Shown here piece after piece: positions 1 through 9,417 of a stretch of DNA of 64,000 nucleotides (the first letter of the stretch is position 1; the number at the start of each line of letters is the position of its first letter). The DNA is from Lactobacillus sp. ESL0246 (GTDB lineage Bacteria; Bacillota; Bacilli; Lactobacillales; Lactobacillaceae), in assembly GCF_003692965.1 (NCBI RefSeq), contig NZ_REHC01000006.1, positions 310,001 to 374,000 of the forward strand, given 5' to 3'. Below the pieces are notes generated by a model that saw only the letters and a list, made by a program, of their open reading frames with translations, did no database searches and was not told the origin of the DNA. The position numbers were made by a program, and so were the translations under genes.

Positions 1-612
1 CTTCAGATTTTAATTGCATTACTGATAGTTGTACTTGCGACTGCTGATCATTTCAAATTTAGTCTTTATTTGCCATTTTTTGGTGTTGTCAGCAATATTT
101 TTTTATTTATTGTGTTTATTGTCTTTTGGTTGGTTGGTTTTTCAAATGCAGTGAACTTATCAGACGGATTAGATGGATTAGCCACCGGATTGTCAGTAAT
201 TGCTTATGGAACTTATGCAGTTTTAGCGTTTAAACAACAAAATTTAGCAGTTTTAATATTTTGTATGAGCGTATTAGGCGGCCTACTAGCATTTTTCGTT
301 TTCAATCATAAGCCAGCCAAGATTTTTATGGGAGATGTTGGTTCATTAGCTCTTGGTGGAGGCCTAGCTGCTGTCAGCATATTCTTACATCGCCCATGGT
401 CATTGTTACTAATAGGAATTGTCTTTGTTTGTGAAACTGCAAGTGTAATTTTGCAAGTCATTTCTTTTCAAACTACTGGAAAACGAATCTTCAAAATGAC
501 TCCAATTCATCATCATTTTGAAATGCTGGGATATTCAGAATGGAAAGTTGATTTTATTTTCTGGATAGTTGGATTACTAGGAAGTATCTTGTATCTTATG
601 ATTTGGGGGTAA
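1..612 (+). CDS. mraY: Phospho-N-acetylmuramoyl-pentapeptide transferase, 3' part
   Basis: Transfers phospho-MurNAc-pentapeptide to undecaprenyl phosphate at the membrane, making lipid I. The frame is open from base 1, so the 5' end lies outside the window; about 203 of the usual ~320 residues are present. Family marks are visible: [12 protein letters not shown] with its acidic pair, [11 protein letters not shown], and the PIHHHFE histidine motif close to the C-terminus, set between hydrophobic helices. The next gene, murD, begins right after it, as in the standard division and cell-wall cluster. Confidence 0.97.
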   Translation, partial: LQILIALLIVVLATADHFKFSLYLPFFGVVSNIFLFIVFIVFWLVGFSNAVNLSDGLDGLATGLSVIAYGTYAVLAFKQQNLAVLIFCMSVLGGLLAFFVFNHKPAKIFMGDVGSLALGGGLAAVSIFLHRPWSLLLIGIVFVCETASVILQVISFQTTGKRIFKMTPIHHHFEMLGYSEWKVDFIFWIVGLLGSILYLMIWG

Positions 613-617
613 ACAAA

Positions 618-1997
618 ATGAAGCAAATCAAAACTTATGAAAATAAAAATATTCTGGTTCTTGGATTAGGAAAAAGTGGTTTTGCAGTTAGTAAGCTACT
701 CCTTAAACTTGGGGCTAAATTAACATTAAATGATCAAGCGGATCTGACAAATAACGAACATGCAAAAAAATTACGTGATCTTGGGGTTCGCATTATTAGC
801 GGAACTCATCCTGTTAATTTGTTTGACCATGAGCAGTTTGATTTTTTGGTTAAAAACCCTGGAATTTCGTATGATAATCCGATGGTAAAAAAGGCGCAAG
901 AAGTTGCGATACCAATTATTACAGAACCACAGATTGCTTTAAATGTAAGCGATACACCATATGTCGGAGTCACGGGGTCAAATGGTAAAACAACGACTGT
1001 AATGCTTACACAGCAAATCCTTGACCATCATTTGAAAAAGTACGGGCACCATGCATATGCCGTTGGAAATATCGGTGTCCCAATTTCTGAAGTTGTTCTT
1101 TATTCAACTAAAGATGATATTCTAGTAGTTGAATTATCTAGTTTTCAACTATTAGGTGTAAGAGATATTAAACCCAAAGTGGCAGCAATTGTTGATATTT
1201 ATAATAATGTACATCTTGATTATCATAGATCATTTAGCAACTACGTGAATGCTAAGTTAAACATCACCAAAACTCAAACTTCTGAGCAATATTTTTTGGC
1301 AAATTATGATCAAAAAGATATTTTGATTCAGGAAAAAGATGCTTCTAAAGCACATATTTTGACTTTTTCAGAAAAAGAAGATGCAGCCGATTTCTTTATT
1401 GCAGATGGTTATTTGCAAAGCAAAAAAGAAAAAATTATAAAGACGAGTGACATGAAGTTACCAGGACTTCATAATCAGCAGAATGCTTTAGTTGCTAGTG
1501 CAATTTCTTTGATAATGGGTGCTAACCTTGATGATATTCGTACTACATTAGCATCTTTTGCAGGTGCTAAACATCGTTTACAATATGTGATGACTCTTGA
1601 AGGGCGCCAGGTTTATAATGATTCTAAATCAACCAATATCGAAGCCGCATCAGTAGCAATTCCTTCTTTTAATGAACCAGAAGTTTGGATAGCTGGAGGG
1701 CTAGATAGAGGTTTTGATTTTGATGAACTTGTTCCACTTATAAAAAAACATGTTAGAGTTGCTGTTTTGTATGGTGAAACTAGGTATTTATTGGCAGATG
1801 CTGCTCGTAAAGCTGGCGTTGAACAAATTATTATTAAAGATACTTTACAAGAAGCAGTACCTGAAGCATATCAGGTTAGTGAATCTGGTGATGTCTTGTT
1901 ATTTTCTCCAGCTTGTGCCTCTTGGGATCAATTTAGAACATTCGAAGAACGCGGCGATTATTTTATAAAATTTATTAAGGAACTGAAGACTAAATAA
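618..1997 (+). CDS. murD: UDP-N-acetylmuramoylalanine--D-glutamate ligase
   Basis: Adds D-glutamate to UDP-MurNAc-L-alanine in the cytoplasm, using ATP. It has the Mur-ligase P-loop GVTGSNGKTTT at about residues 116-126, NDSKSTN near residue 335 and LDRGFDFDEL further on. I chose ATG 618 (459 aa, normal family length) because TGGGGGT sits just upstream; a TTG at 603 is in frame but overlaps mraY. It lies between mraY and murG and stops one base before the murG ATG, so the two are translationally linked. Confidence 0.97.
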   Translation: MKQIKTYENKNILVLGLGKSGFAVSKLLLKLGAKLTLNDQADLTNNEHAKKLRDLGVRIISGTHPVNLFDHEQFDFLVKNPGISYDNPMVKKAQEVAIPIITEPQIALNVSDTPYVGVTGSNGKTTTVMLTQQILDHHLKKYGHHAYAVGNIGVPISEVVLYSTKDDILVVELSSFQLLGVRDIKPKVAAIVDIYNNVHLDYHRSFSNYVNAKLNITKTQTSEQYFLANYDQKDILIQEKDASKAHILTFSEKEDAADFFIADGYLQSKKEKIIKTSDMKLPGLHNQQNALVASAISLIMGANLDDIRTTLASFAGAKHRLQYVMTLEGRQVYNDSKSTNIEAASVAIPSFNEPEVWIAGGLDRGFDFDELVPLIKKHVRVAVLYGETRYLLADAARKAGVEQIIIKDTLQEAVPEAYQVSESGDVLLFSPACASWDQFRTFEERGDYFIKFIKELKTK

Positions 1998-1998
1998 A

Positions 1999-3099
1999 AT
2001 GAGAGTTATTTTTACAGGTGGTGGAACTGGTGGCCACATTTATCCGATTATGGCAATTATTGAAAGGTTAAAGGAGCGTAAATTAGCAACAAATGATGAA
2101 ATTTTGTTTGTTGGAACAAAAAACGGTTTAGAAGCTAAGATTGTTCCAGATGCTGGTGTTAATTTTAAAACAATTGAAATTCAAGGGTTCAGTCGCAAAC
2201 ATATAATGACTAACTTTTCAACACTTAAAATGTTTGTTAGGGCAACTAAAACTGCCAAAAAAATCATTAGTGAATTTAAACCAGATGTTGTTATGGGGAC
2301 AGGTGGCTATGTCAGTGGCGCGCTTGTCTTTGCAGCTGCAAAAATGAATATCCCAACAATGATTCATGAATCAAATTCAGTGGTTGGTATTGCTAACAAA
2401 TTTTTGGGCCATTATGTTGATAAAATTTGCTACACTTTTGATGATGCTGCTAAACAATTCACTGAAAAGAAAAAGTTGGTGAAAACTGGGAATCCGCGCT
2501 CTCAACAGGTACTAAGTTTATTTTCCGAAGATTATAATATTCGCTCGTCACTAAATTCTCCAAGACCAACGGTGTTGATTTTTGGAGGTTCACGAGGAGC
2601 CTTGGCTATTAATAAAATAATGCTAAAGTCCATAATAAAGTTAAAACATAAGCCATATCAAACTATCTGGGTAACTGGGATGCTTTATTATGATAAAGTT
2701 AGAGCAAAATTGACCGGCATTGATTATGGAGATAATATAAAAATCTTACCGTACGTCAATGATATGCCTGCATTATTACCAAAAATGACGTGTGTTGTTT
2801 CACGGTCTGGAGCAACAAGTATTGCTGAATTTACTGCTCTCGGAGTACCTGCAATTCTCATACCAAGTCCTAATGTAACACATAACCATCAGATGCAAAA
2901 TGCACTGGATTTAGAAAAAGCTGGAGCTGCCATTGTCATTGCTGAAAATGACTTGAATCCTAATAATTTTATTTCTTCAATTGATCATATTTTACTTGAC
3001 GGCAAATATGCTAATGCAATGAGTGATGCTTCTAAAAAATTGGGCGTCCCAGATGCTTCAGATCAAGTAATTAAAGTTATGAAAGAAATCTCTAAATAA
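1999..3099 (+). CDS. murG: Lipid I N-acetylglucosaminyltransferase
   Basis: Converts lipid I to lipid II by adding GlcNAc on the inner face of the membrane. The 366-residue product opens with the glycine loop TGGGTGGHIYP. It also has GTGGYVSG, HESNSVVG (the family more often has HEQN), GGSRGA near residue 196, SRSGATSIAE near 267 and the sugar-nucleotide motif NHQMQNA. The ATG follows the murD stop after one base. The role in the wall pathway is certain from the family and the context. Confidence 0.97.
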   Translation: MRVIFTGGGTGGHIYPIMAIIERLKERKLATNDEILFVGTKNGLEAKIVPDAGVNFKTIEIQGFSRKHIMTNFSTLKMFVRATKTAKKIISEFKPDVVMGTGGYVSGALVFAAAKMNIPTMIHESNSVVGIANKFLGHYVDKICYTFDDAAKQFTEKKKLVKTGNPRSQQVLSLFSEDYNIRSSLNSPRPTVLIFGGSRGALAINKIMLKSIIKLKHKPYQTIWVTGMLYYDKVRAKLTGIDYGDNIKILPYVNDMPALLPKMTCVVSRSGATSIAEFTALGVPAILIPSPNVTHNHQMQNALDLEKAGAAIVIAENDLNPNNFISSIDHILLDGKYANAMSDASKKLGVPDASDQVIKVMKEISK

Positions 3100-3121
3100 C
3101 TGGAATAAGAAGGTGAGGTAG

Positions 3122-3973
3122 TTGAAAAAAAAACGTGTAACAAAAATTGACCCTCAAGAAAAATTATCACGCTATTTAAACTATCAGTCTAATCAAACTA
3201 AGAATAAACAAAGAACCAAGGTTTCTGCCTCGCTTTCTAAATTGCGCAATGAACGTAAGACAGCTCTGGTCAGAAAATTGGGGTTGATTTTTGTTATTTC
3301 ACTTATTGCACTAATTATGCTTGGTTACTATATTTCGCCTCTAGCAAATGTTAATAGTGTGAAAATTATTGGTGAAACTGATCTTCCTGTAAAAGATGTA
3401 GTACAGACATCAGAAATCAAAGCAAGTGATAAGGTAATTGATTATCTTTTACATCAAAGCAATATCAAATATAAATTGATGCGCCATTATCCTGAGATTA
3501 AGAGCATACAGATAAATATTAGTAATTTTAACCAGTTAACTTTAAAAATTAACGAATACCAAACAATAGGTTACATAAAAAAAGAGGCGGGATATCGTAA
3601 AATTTTAATTAATGGAAATTTAGGATCCCAGTTATTGCCTTGGAATAAAATCAGTCGAAATCAGCCAATTTTTATTGGTTATAATCACGAAGTGTCTTTG
3701 AAAAACAATTTACATTTATTTAATAGTTTACCAAAAGAATTTCGTGATCAGATTAAACTTTTAAGTGGAAAGACTAGAAGAAAGTCACAAGTTATTTTCG
3801 TCATGAAAGACAATAATGTTATTATTGGTAATATTGACACACTCAAAAGCAAACTAAAGTATTATAATGATATAAAAGATAAAGCTGGAAAAGAAAGTTT
3901 AATCGATTTAGAAGTAGGGGCATATAGTCGTCCTTTAACTACAAATGAAAAGAGAGTTTACGGTATTTTGTAG
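3122..3973 (+). CDS. divIB: Cell division protein DivIB/FtsQ
   Basis: Bitopic division protein that stabilises FtsL/FtsB at the septum. The start is TTG 3122, placed after a good AAGGTGAGG ribosome site. The order of domains is right for DivIB: a basic cytoplasmic tail of about 50 residues, one membrane helix at about residues 53-72, then a POTRA-like segment beginning NVNSVKIIGE, and an outer beta domain. Length (283 aa) is normal. It lies between murG and ftsA, the classical DivIB position. Confidence 0.93.
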   Translation: MKKKRVTKIDPQEKLSRYLNYQSNQTKNKQRTKVSASLSKLRNERKTALVRKLGLIFVISLIALIMLGYYISPLANVNSVKIIGETDLPVKDVVQTSEIKASDKVIDYLLHQSNIKYKLMRHYPEIKSIQINISNFNQLTLKINEYQTIGYIKKEAGYRKILINGNLGSQLLPWNKISRNQPIFIGYNHEVSLKNNLHLFNSLPKEFRDQIKLLSGKTRRKSQVIFVMKDNNVIIGNIDTLKSKLKYYNDIKDKAGKESLIDLEVGAYSRPLTTNEKRVYGIL

Positions 3974-4035
3974 GCTGAAATTATGTTTATTTTATGGTAA
4001 AATTTTTGAAAAGATTATCGACGGGGGGTTAATTT

Positions 4036-5394
4036 TTGGACAATACAAATCTTTTGGTGGGCTTAGATTTAGGAACTACAAGTGTGAAGGCTGTAGTTGC
4101 TGAGTCAGGAAAAGTGATTGGTGCAGTAGCGGTACCAAATAAAGGTATGCGACATGGAAACATTGTTGACATCGATGAAACTGCAAGTGCAATTAATAAA
4201 GCCTTAAAAGAAATCGCCAAAAAAACTAATGCAAATATTTATCGTGTTGTAACTGGTATTCCAGTAGGAATGTTACAGTTAGAAGCAGCAAGTGATTTGA
4301 TTAACGTTAGTGATAATGGCCAAGAAGTTGGCAATAATGATGTTAGGCGTGTTATTCGTGCATCAATTCGATCCGCCGTTAAGAATGAACGGGAACCAAT
4401 TGCTTTTTTACCAAGTCGTTTCTTGATTGATGGCAAAACAGAAGTTGATGATCCGCGTAAAATGATTGCTCACTCACTATCAGTTCAAGGTATTATGCTA
4501 ACTGCACCAGCTAGTCCTCTGCACAATATAAAAAAGGCAATTGAACGTGCAGGTTATCAAAACAATTTCTTTATACCAACCCCTCTTGCTATTTCTAGTG
4601 TAGCCCTTGACGAAAGTGAGCGTACTTTCGGATCTATTATCCTTGAATTAGGTGGAGGTGTAACCACAGCCACTGTCATACACAATGGTCAGATTAAGTA
4701 TGCCAATATTGACTTTGAGGGCGGTGGTGATATTAGTAATGATATTTCTACTGTTTTAAGTACTTCGAAAAAAGATGCCGATCAATTAAAGTTAGATTAT
4801 GGTTATGCTGATCCCAATCTTGCCTCTGTTAAGAATAAGTTTGCTGTTAATAGTGTTGGCACTAATGGGCAACAAATGGTTGACGAAGTTTATTTAAGTA
4901 AAATTATTAATGCTAGGATTATTCAAATGGTTGATAGAATCAAAAAAGGTTTGGTCAAGCATGATGCATTGAAGTTACCTGGAGGAGTTGTAATTACTGG
5001 TGGTAATAGTTTATTACAGGGAACAGATAAAATAATTTCCGATACACTTAATGTAAAAACGCGCATTTATCAGCCAGATCAAATTGGAATGCGTAATCCT
5101 GTTTATTCAGCAGCATATGGTATTGTCAACTATGCTTATAAAATGTCTGATATTGATTTTTTAGTTATTGATGCAATTTATGGTAAAAACTCTCTAGGCC
5201 AAGTTACTGAATCCGACTCACAACTGACTAAAAATTTAAAAAGAGTGAATACTACAGATGAAACAAAAGTAAAAGAAGAATATAATAGACGTGAGTTGTT
5301 GAAGCGAGAACATAAGTCGCAAAGCAAGAAAAAAAATAATACAGATAATAAAGAAAAAGGCATTAAGAGTTTCTTCAAGAAGTTCTTTGATTAA
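4036..5394 (+). CDS. ftsA: Cell division protein FtsA
   Basis: Actin-like ATPase that ties FtsZ to the membrane. The start is TTG 4036, preceded by a run of six G within ACGGGGGGTT. Visible are phosphate-1 GLDLGTTSVK (residues 9-18), phosphate-2 LELGGGVTTATV (about 204-215) and the adenosine motif VVITGGNSLL (about 319). After a charged linker the protein ends in a basic amphipathic helix, GIKSFFKKFFD, the expected membrane-targeting sequence. 452 aa; ftsZ follows 15 bases later. Confidence 0.97.
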   Translation: MDNTNLLVGLDLGTTSVKAVVAESGKVIGAVAVPNKGMRHGNIVDIDETASAINKALKEIAKKTNANIYRVVTGIPVGMLQLEAASDLINVSDNGQEVGNNDVRRVIRASIRSAVKNEREPIAFLPSRFLIDGKTEVDDPRKMIAHSLSVQGIMLTAPASPLHNIKKAIERAGYQNNFFIPTPLAISSVALDESERTFGSIILELGGGVTTATVIHNGQIKYANIDFEGGGDISNDISTVLSTSKKDADQLKLDYGYADPNLASVKNKFAVNSVGTNGQQMVDEVYLSKIINARIIQMVDRIKKGLVKHDALKLPGGVVITGGNSLLQGTDKIISDTLNVKTRIYQPDQIGMRNPVYSAAYGIVNYAYKMSDIDFLVIDAIYGKNSLGQVTESDSQLTKNLKRVNTTDETKVKEEYNRRELLKREHKSQSKKKNNTDNKEKGIKSFFKKFFD

Positions 5395-5409
5395 AGGTGG
5401 TTAATATAG

Positions 5410-6726
5410 ATGGATTTTACATTTGACTCAGACGACAATAAAAATGCTGTCATCAAAGTCATTGGTGTTGGCGGCGCAGGTGGTAATGCAGTCAATCGGA
5501 TGATTGATGATGGTGTTCAAGGGGTATCCTTTGTGGCTGCCAATACTGATGTACAAGCTCTTAATAGTAATAAAGCTGAAACCAAAATTCAATTGGGGCC
5601 AAAATTAACGAGAGGTTTGGGAGCTGGTTCGCATCCAGAAGTTGGTCAAAAGGCAGCTGAAGAAAGTGAACAAACAATTGAAGATGCACTAAAGGGTGCA
5701 GATATGATTTTTATTACAGCTGGAATGGGTGGTGGAACTGGTACAGGCGCAGCGCCAGTTGTTGCCAAAATTGCACGTGAAACCGGAGCGTTAACCGTGG
5801 GTGTTGTGACACGTCCTTTTACTTTTGAAGGCCCTAAACGGTCAAAGAACGCTGCTGAAGGAATTTCACAATTAAAACAATATGTTGATACATTAGTTAT
5901 TATTGCAAATAACCGATTACTTGAAATGGTTGATAAGAAGACTCCGATGATGGATGCCTTTAAAGAAGCAGATAATGTTTTAAAACAAGGTGTTCAAGGT
6001 ATTTCAGATTTGATTACTTCAACTGATTATGTTAACTTGGACTTCGCAGATGTAAAGACAGTTATGGCTAACCAAGGTGCTGCTTTGATGGGAATTGGTC
6101 GTGCTAGTGGTGAAAATAGAACGGTAGAAGCTACTAAATTGGCTATTTCTTCACCTCTATTAGAAGTTTCAATTGACGGTGCTAAACAAGTATTACTTAA
6201 TATTACTGGTGGTCCTGATTTAACTTTATTTGAAGCTCAAGACGCTTCGGAAATAGTTTCTAAAGCTGCGGGTGACGATGTTAATATCATTTTCGGAACA
6301 TCTATTAACCCCAACCTAGGTGATGAAGTTGTTGTGACTGTAATTGCAACAGGAATTAGTTCTCAAGCGGAAGAAGAAGCATCTAAACAGTTGCCTGGAC
6401 GGAGTCATCAAATTAAAGCGGAAGCTGAACAAACAAAAAGTTCAGGTGATAATGTTTCAGCAGTCCCACAACCAACTAGAATGCCACCTTCAGAGCAAGT
6501 CAAGACTGCGCCTAAGCATAAGTCAATGGTTGATCCTACAAGCGTATGGGGGTTAAACAGTGAGGATCAGGAAAGCAGAAGAACAACCCCATTAAATCTT
6601 GATCAAGATGAAAATCAAAGTCCTTTTGATGTAGATGATCAAAGTAGTATCTCACAAATTGAAACAAGTGCGATGGATGATGATACAGATGATATACCTT
6701 TTTTTAAACACCGTGGTGAAAATTAA
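5410..6726 (+). CDS. ftsZ: Cell division protein FtsZ
   Basis: Tubulin-like GTPase that forms the Z ring. The product is 438 aa with the nucleotide loop [13 protein letters not shown] near residue 19 and the tubulin signature [10 protein letters not shown] at about 108-117. A long, polar, glutamine- and serine-rich linker of about 110 residues follows the GTPase core. The conserved C-terminal peptide [10 protein letters not shown] that docks FtsA and SepF is intact. The ribosome site is AAAGGTGG. Confidence 0.98.
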   Translation: MDFTFDSDDNKNAVIKVIGVGGAGGNAVNRMIDDGVQGVSFVAANTDVQALNSNKAETKIQLGPKLTRGLGAGSHPEVGQKAAEESEQTIEDALKGADMIFITAGMGGGTGTGAAPVVAKIARETGALTVGVVTRPFTFEGPKRSKNAAEGISQLKQYVDTLVIIANNRLLEMVDKKTPMMDAFKEADNVLKQGVQGISDLITSTDYVNLDFADVKTVMANQGAALMGIGRASGENRTVEATKLAISSPLLEVSIDGAKQVLLNITGGPDLTLFEAQDASEIVSKAAGDDVNIIFGTSINPNLGDEVVVTVIATGISSQAEEEASKQLPGRSHQIKAEAEQTKSSGDNVSAVPQPTRMPPSEQVKTAPKHKSMVDPTSVWGLNSEDQESRRTTPLNLDQDENQSPFDVDDQSSISQIETSAMDDDTDDIPFFKHRGEN

Positions 6727-6740
6727 TAGGAGGCAGAAGA

Positions 6741-7178
6741 ATGGCTTTCAGTAAAATAGGTAAATTTTTTGGCGTTTCTGATGATGAGATGATTAATGAC
6801 GAAGATTATCTTGAAGATCAATCTGTTGATGAAGAGAATACGGCTATTACTAACGGAGTTGATCATGATAAAGTTGTCTCAATTAAATCTGGGATAAGTT
6901 CTACTAAAAGTAAGATTGTTCTTTATGAACCGCGTGTGTATTCTGATGCAAAAGATGTTGCTCAAAATCTTTTGAATAATAGAGCTGTGATTATTAACTT
7001 TAGTCGCATGGAAGATGCTTCAGCGCGAAGAATTGTTGATTTTATTACGGGTACTGTTTATGCTCTTAGTGGTGAAATTCAACGCATTGGAGATAAGATT
7101 TTTTTAGCTACACCACCTAAATTTGTGACTAATGGTAAAATTAGCGATTTAGTTGACAAGAAAGATAACCTAAGTTAA
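6741..7178 (+). CDS. sepF: Cell division protein SepF
   Basis: Polymerising FtsZ partner that binds the membrane and aligns Z-ring filaments. The 145-residue product has a short amphipathic N-terminus, an acidic linker, and the SepF domain from about residue 60, with NNRAVIINFSRMEDASARRI and the strand motif ISDLVDKKD near the end. The ribosome site is a consensus AGGAGG. It lies directly after ftsZ, as in most Firmicutes, and overlaps the next ATG by one base (TAATG). Confidence 0.94.
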   Translation: MAFSKIGKFFGVSDDEMINDEDYLEDQSVDEENTAITNGVDHDKVVSIKSGISSTKSKIVLYEPRVYSDAKDVAQNLLNNRAVIINFSRMEDASARRIVDFITGTVYALSGEIQRIGDKIFLATPPKFVTNGKISDLVDKKDNLS

Positions 7179-7480
7179 TGACAACAGTAATTTATAGTGT
7201 AATAACCCTAATTCGGCAACTAATCTGGATATATAGTATTATAATGGTAATTGATGCGATTATGAGTTGGGTTCCAGCTATGAGGAATTCAACTGTAGGT
7301 CGGTTAATTGATCGTTTGATTGAACCATATTTGAGTATTTTTCGTAAAGGACCAATTGAAAGCTTATCTAGCTCAACTGGGTTAGATTTATCTTTCATAT
7401 TAGGACTATTACTACTTTATTTTGTACAAGATCATGTTATCATTTGGATAGCCAATATTTTACTAAGACTAGTTAATTAG
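7178..7480 (+). CDS. YggT/YlmG family membrane protein
   Basis: Small integral membrane protein of 100 aa with two hydrophobic helices (about residues 5-30 and 70-98) around a polar loop containing GRLIDRLIEPYLSIFR, which matches the YggT family. In Gram-positive bacteria it sits between sepF and ylmH and is thought to help division or envelope assembly; its biochemical role is unknown. Its ATG overlaps the sepF stop. A terminator follows, so it closes this operon. Confidence 0.88.
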   Translation: MTTVIYSVITLIRQLIWIYSIIMVIDAIMSWVPAMRNSTVGRLIDRLIEPYLSIFRKGPIESLSSSTGLDLSFILGLLLLYFVQDHVIIWIANILLRLVN

Positions 7481-7510
7481 GAACATACTATTTTATAAAC
7501 TTAATAAAGT

Positions 7511-7553
7511 TAAAGAAGTCTTTTCAGTTGTTACTGGGGTGACTTTTTTTTAT
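7511..7553 (+). terminator. Intrinsic terminator after yggT
   Basis: AAAGAAGTC (7512-7520) pairs with GACTTTTTT (7541-7549). An inner CAGT/ACTG stem is present and a T run follows. It ends the mraY-to-yggT transcript. Confidence 0.75.
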
Positions 7554-7581
7554 AAAAAGAATTTTAAATTCAGGTAGATTG

Positions 7582-7609
7582 TTGACAAATAAAAGTTCAA
7601 AGATTGAAT
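7582..7609 (+). promoter_or_regulatory. Candidate promoter for ylmH-divIVA
   Basis: A perfect -35 TTGACA (7582-7587), a 16-base spacer and a weak -10 TTGAAT (7604-7609). A transcript would begin near 7616, only a few bases before the ylmH reading frame opens at 7622. No better -10 is visible before the gene. Confidence 0.5.
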
Positions 7610-7624
7610 TAAAGTTGGTGAATT

Positions 7625-8455
7625 ATAACGAATTTAGAAAAATTAAAGAGACAGCAACAGTATGCTAAAAATATTTTAAGTCAATATGAACAGTCTGATC
7701 ACAAGTTTAATAACAAGATAATTAGTTTTTTTAATAATGTTGTGTTTAGGAATGAAATCATTTTGACTGATTTTCTTGATCCTGGACAAATTGCAATGCT
7801 AAAAGCAATAGCAGGGACTGAAATTTATGTTCAAGAATATGGTGGTTACAATAGAGCTGAAAAAAGGAGGCTCTATTTAACTCCAAAAAAGTCTAAACGA
7901 TCAATTTTCGATTTTCAAATTGCGATTTGTCAAATTAATTATCCATCAAAATTTGCTCAATTAAATCATAGCATGATATTAGGGACTCTAGCCAATGCCG
8001 GTGTTGAAACTGATACTTTTGGTGATATAATCACGGATGGTAACGGAAATTGGCAATTTATGGTTAAAAAAGAGCTATTGCCTTTTTTTGAGAAGGAAAT
8101 TAATAGAATTGGCCAAACCAAAGTGGAAATTAAGTCAGTTAAACTTTCTCAAGTGTTATTGCCAAAAGATAATAGTAAGGAAGTAGTAATTATCACATCT
8201 TCTCTTAGGATTGATGCAGTTCTTTCTGGAATTAGTGGTCATAGTCGAAGACAAATGAAGGATGCTTTTGCAAATAATTTAATTAAATTAAATTGGCATT
8301 ATGTGATTGATTCTAATATAATAGTAAAAAAAGATGATATTCTAAGTTTGAGATTTTTTGGTAGAAGTCAAATTTTAGATATTTTAATAACTCGAAAAGG
8401 TAAATACAAGGTGGTGCTGAAACTTTGGCAAACAAAGAAACACAGAAGAAATTAA
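7625..8455 (+). CDS. ylmH: YlmH-type RNA-binding protein (S4 domain), probable ATA start
   Basis: Member of the YlmH family: an N-terminal YlmH-type domain containing TDFLDPGQ, then an S4 RNA-binding domain (about LRIDAVLSGISGHSR onward). B. subtilis YlmH lies in the same division cluster and the family acts on ribosomes. The first standard start in frame, GTG 7742, would remove about 39 residues that align with the family before TDFLDP. The frame is open back to a TGA at 7619-7621 and holds only ATT 7622, ATA 7625 and ACG 7628. ATA 7625 lies 6 bases after AGTTGG and gives an N-terminus reading MTNLEKLKRQQQ and 276 aa, close to family length. The 3' end overlaps divIVA by 31 bases. Confidence 0.85.
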   Translation: MTNLEKLKRQQQYAKNILSQYEQSDHKFNNKIISFFNNVVFRNEIILTDFLDPGQIAMLKAIAGTEIYVQEYGGYNRAEKRRLYLTPKKSKRSIFDFQIAICQINYPSKFAQLNHSMILGTLANAGVETDTFGDIITDGNGNWQFMVKKELLPFFEKEINRIGQTKVEIKSVKLSQVLLPKDNSKEVVIITSSLRIDAVLSGISGHSRRQMKDAFANNLIKLNWHYVIDSNIIVKKDDILSLRFFGRSQILDILITRKGKYKVVLKLWQTKKHRRN

Positions 8456-9201
8456 CTCCAATGGATATTCATGATGTGGAATTTAAAAAAAGAGGATTAA
8501 GTGGTTATGATAGACATGATGTTGATCAGTTTCTAGATCAAATTGTTGATGATTATGGTGATACTCTTGATCAAACTGTAGATTTAAAAAATGAAATATT
8601 GCAATTGAAGCAAAAACAAAGTGAGGCACAGCAACAAATTGATAGTTTGAATAAACAAGTAGCAGACTACCAAAGAGTTCAACGAGCTGCACAAGAAACA
8701 ATTGCCCAGGCCCAGGTAAGGGCGCGACAAATTGTTGATGAAGCTACGCAAAATGCTAACGATCAAATTGCTCAAGCTAAGGTCGACACTGATTATCAAA
8801 AACAGCAACTTCAAACAATTAAGGCCGATTATAAACATGTTAAAGAAGAAGTGGCAAGTTATCGAAGCTACATTCAAAAGTTATTGCAGCAAGCAATTGA
8901 TAATTTAAACGATGAACAGTGGCAAAAAGCACTTGATAAATATTTTGGAACTGAGCGCTTCTATCCACAAGATGGTGGGGAACCGTTAACTTTAACTTCT
9001 GCTGAGGAAGATGTTGATGACGAAGATGATGAGGTTGACAATGATAACCCAAATGAAGTAAACTTTGGTGAAGACATTGATAATGATGAGCCGCGCCCAA
9101 TGGAGGGCGATAGTTCTAATAATACAACGATCGATGTGCACGATAATGATTCAGGAGCAAATTCATTTATTTTTCCTGATGATTATAAGAATCACAATTA
9201 A
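8425..9201 (+). CDS. divIVA: Cell division initiation protein DivIVA
   Basis: Coiled-coil protein that senses negatively curved membrane at poles and septa and recruits partners. TTG 8425 is preferred over ATG 8461 because the membrane-binding motif LTPMDIHDVEFKKRGLSGYD would otherwise be cut; AAGGTGGTG stands upstream. Residues 30-150 are glutamine-rich heptads forming the coiled coil. The last 70 residues are very acidic (DEDDEVDNDNPNE), a low-complexity tail. 258 aa. It overlaps ylmH by 31 bases. Confidence 0.95.
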   Translation: MANKETQKKLTPMDIHDVEFKKRGLSGYDRHDVDQFLDQIVDDYGDTLDQTVDLKNEILQLKQKQSEAQQQIDSLNKQVADYQRVQRAAQETIAQAQVRARQIVDEATQNANDQIAQAKVDTDYQKQQLQTIKADYKHVKEEVASYRSYIQKLLQQAIDNLNDEQWQKALDKYFGTERFYPQDGGEPLTLTSAEEDVDDEDDEVDNDNPNEVNFGEDIDNDEPRPMEGDSSNNTTIDVHDNDSGANSFIFPDDYKNHN

Positions 9202-9417
9202 TAGACCGATAGTAAAATTGAGGTAGACTCAGCGAATTAGCGATGGTGGGAGGCTAGTCAAAGATACCATAGATTGATCAGCTGTCTTATTGGTTTATTG
9301 CGTCATTGCACGATATGCAATTATAAGTGGAGCTTAATAAGCTCAATTTAGGTGGTACCACGATTAAAAGCTCGCCCTAATTTTTAGGGTGAGTTTTTTA
9401 TATAGAAAGGAATCCAA
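9202..9417 (+). promoter_or_regulatory. T-box leader of ileS (Ile)
   Basis: Transcription-attenuation riboswitch that reads uncharged tRNA-Ile. The T-box core AGGTGGTACCACG is at 9350-9362, after a GAGCTT/AAGCTC helix, and is followed by a terminator: CTCGCCCTAA (9371-9380) pairs with TTAGGGTGAG (9384-9393), then T6. The GGTGGGAGGC element of stem I is at 9245-9254. Isoleucine triplets ATT (9273-9275) and ATC (9277-9279) lie where the specifier loop is expected; I cannot decide between them, but both fit the gene. Confidence 0.95.

Noticed and set aside
8840-9100. Minus-strand frame over divIVA, His/Leu rich
   Set aside because: Shadow of the divIVA coiled coil and acidic tail; no ribosome site.
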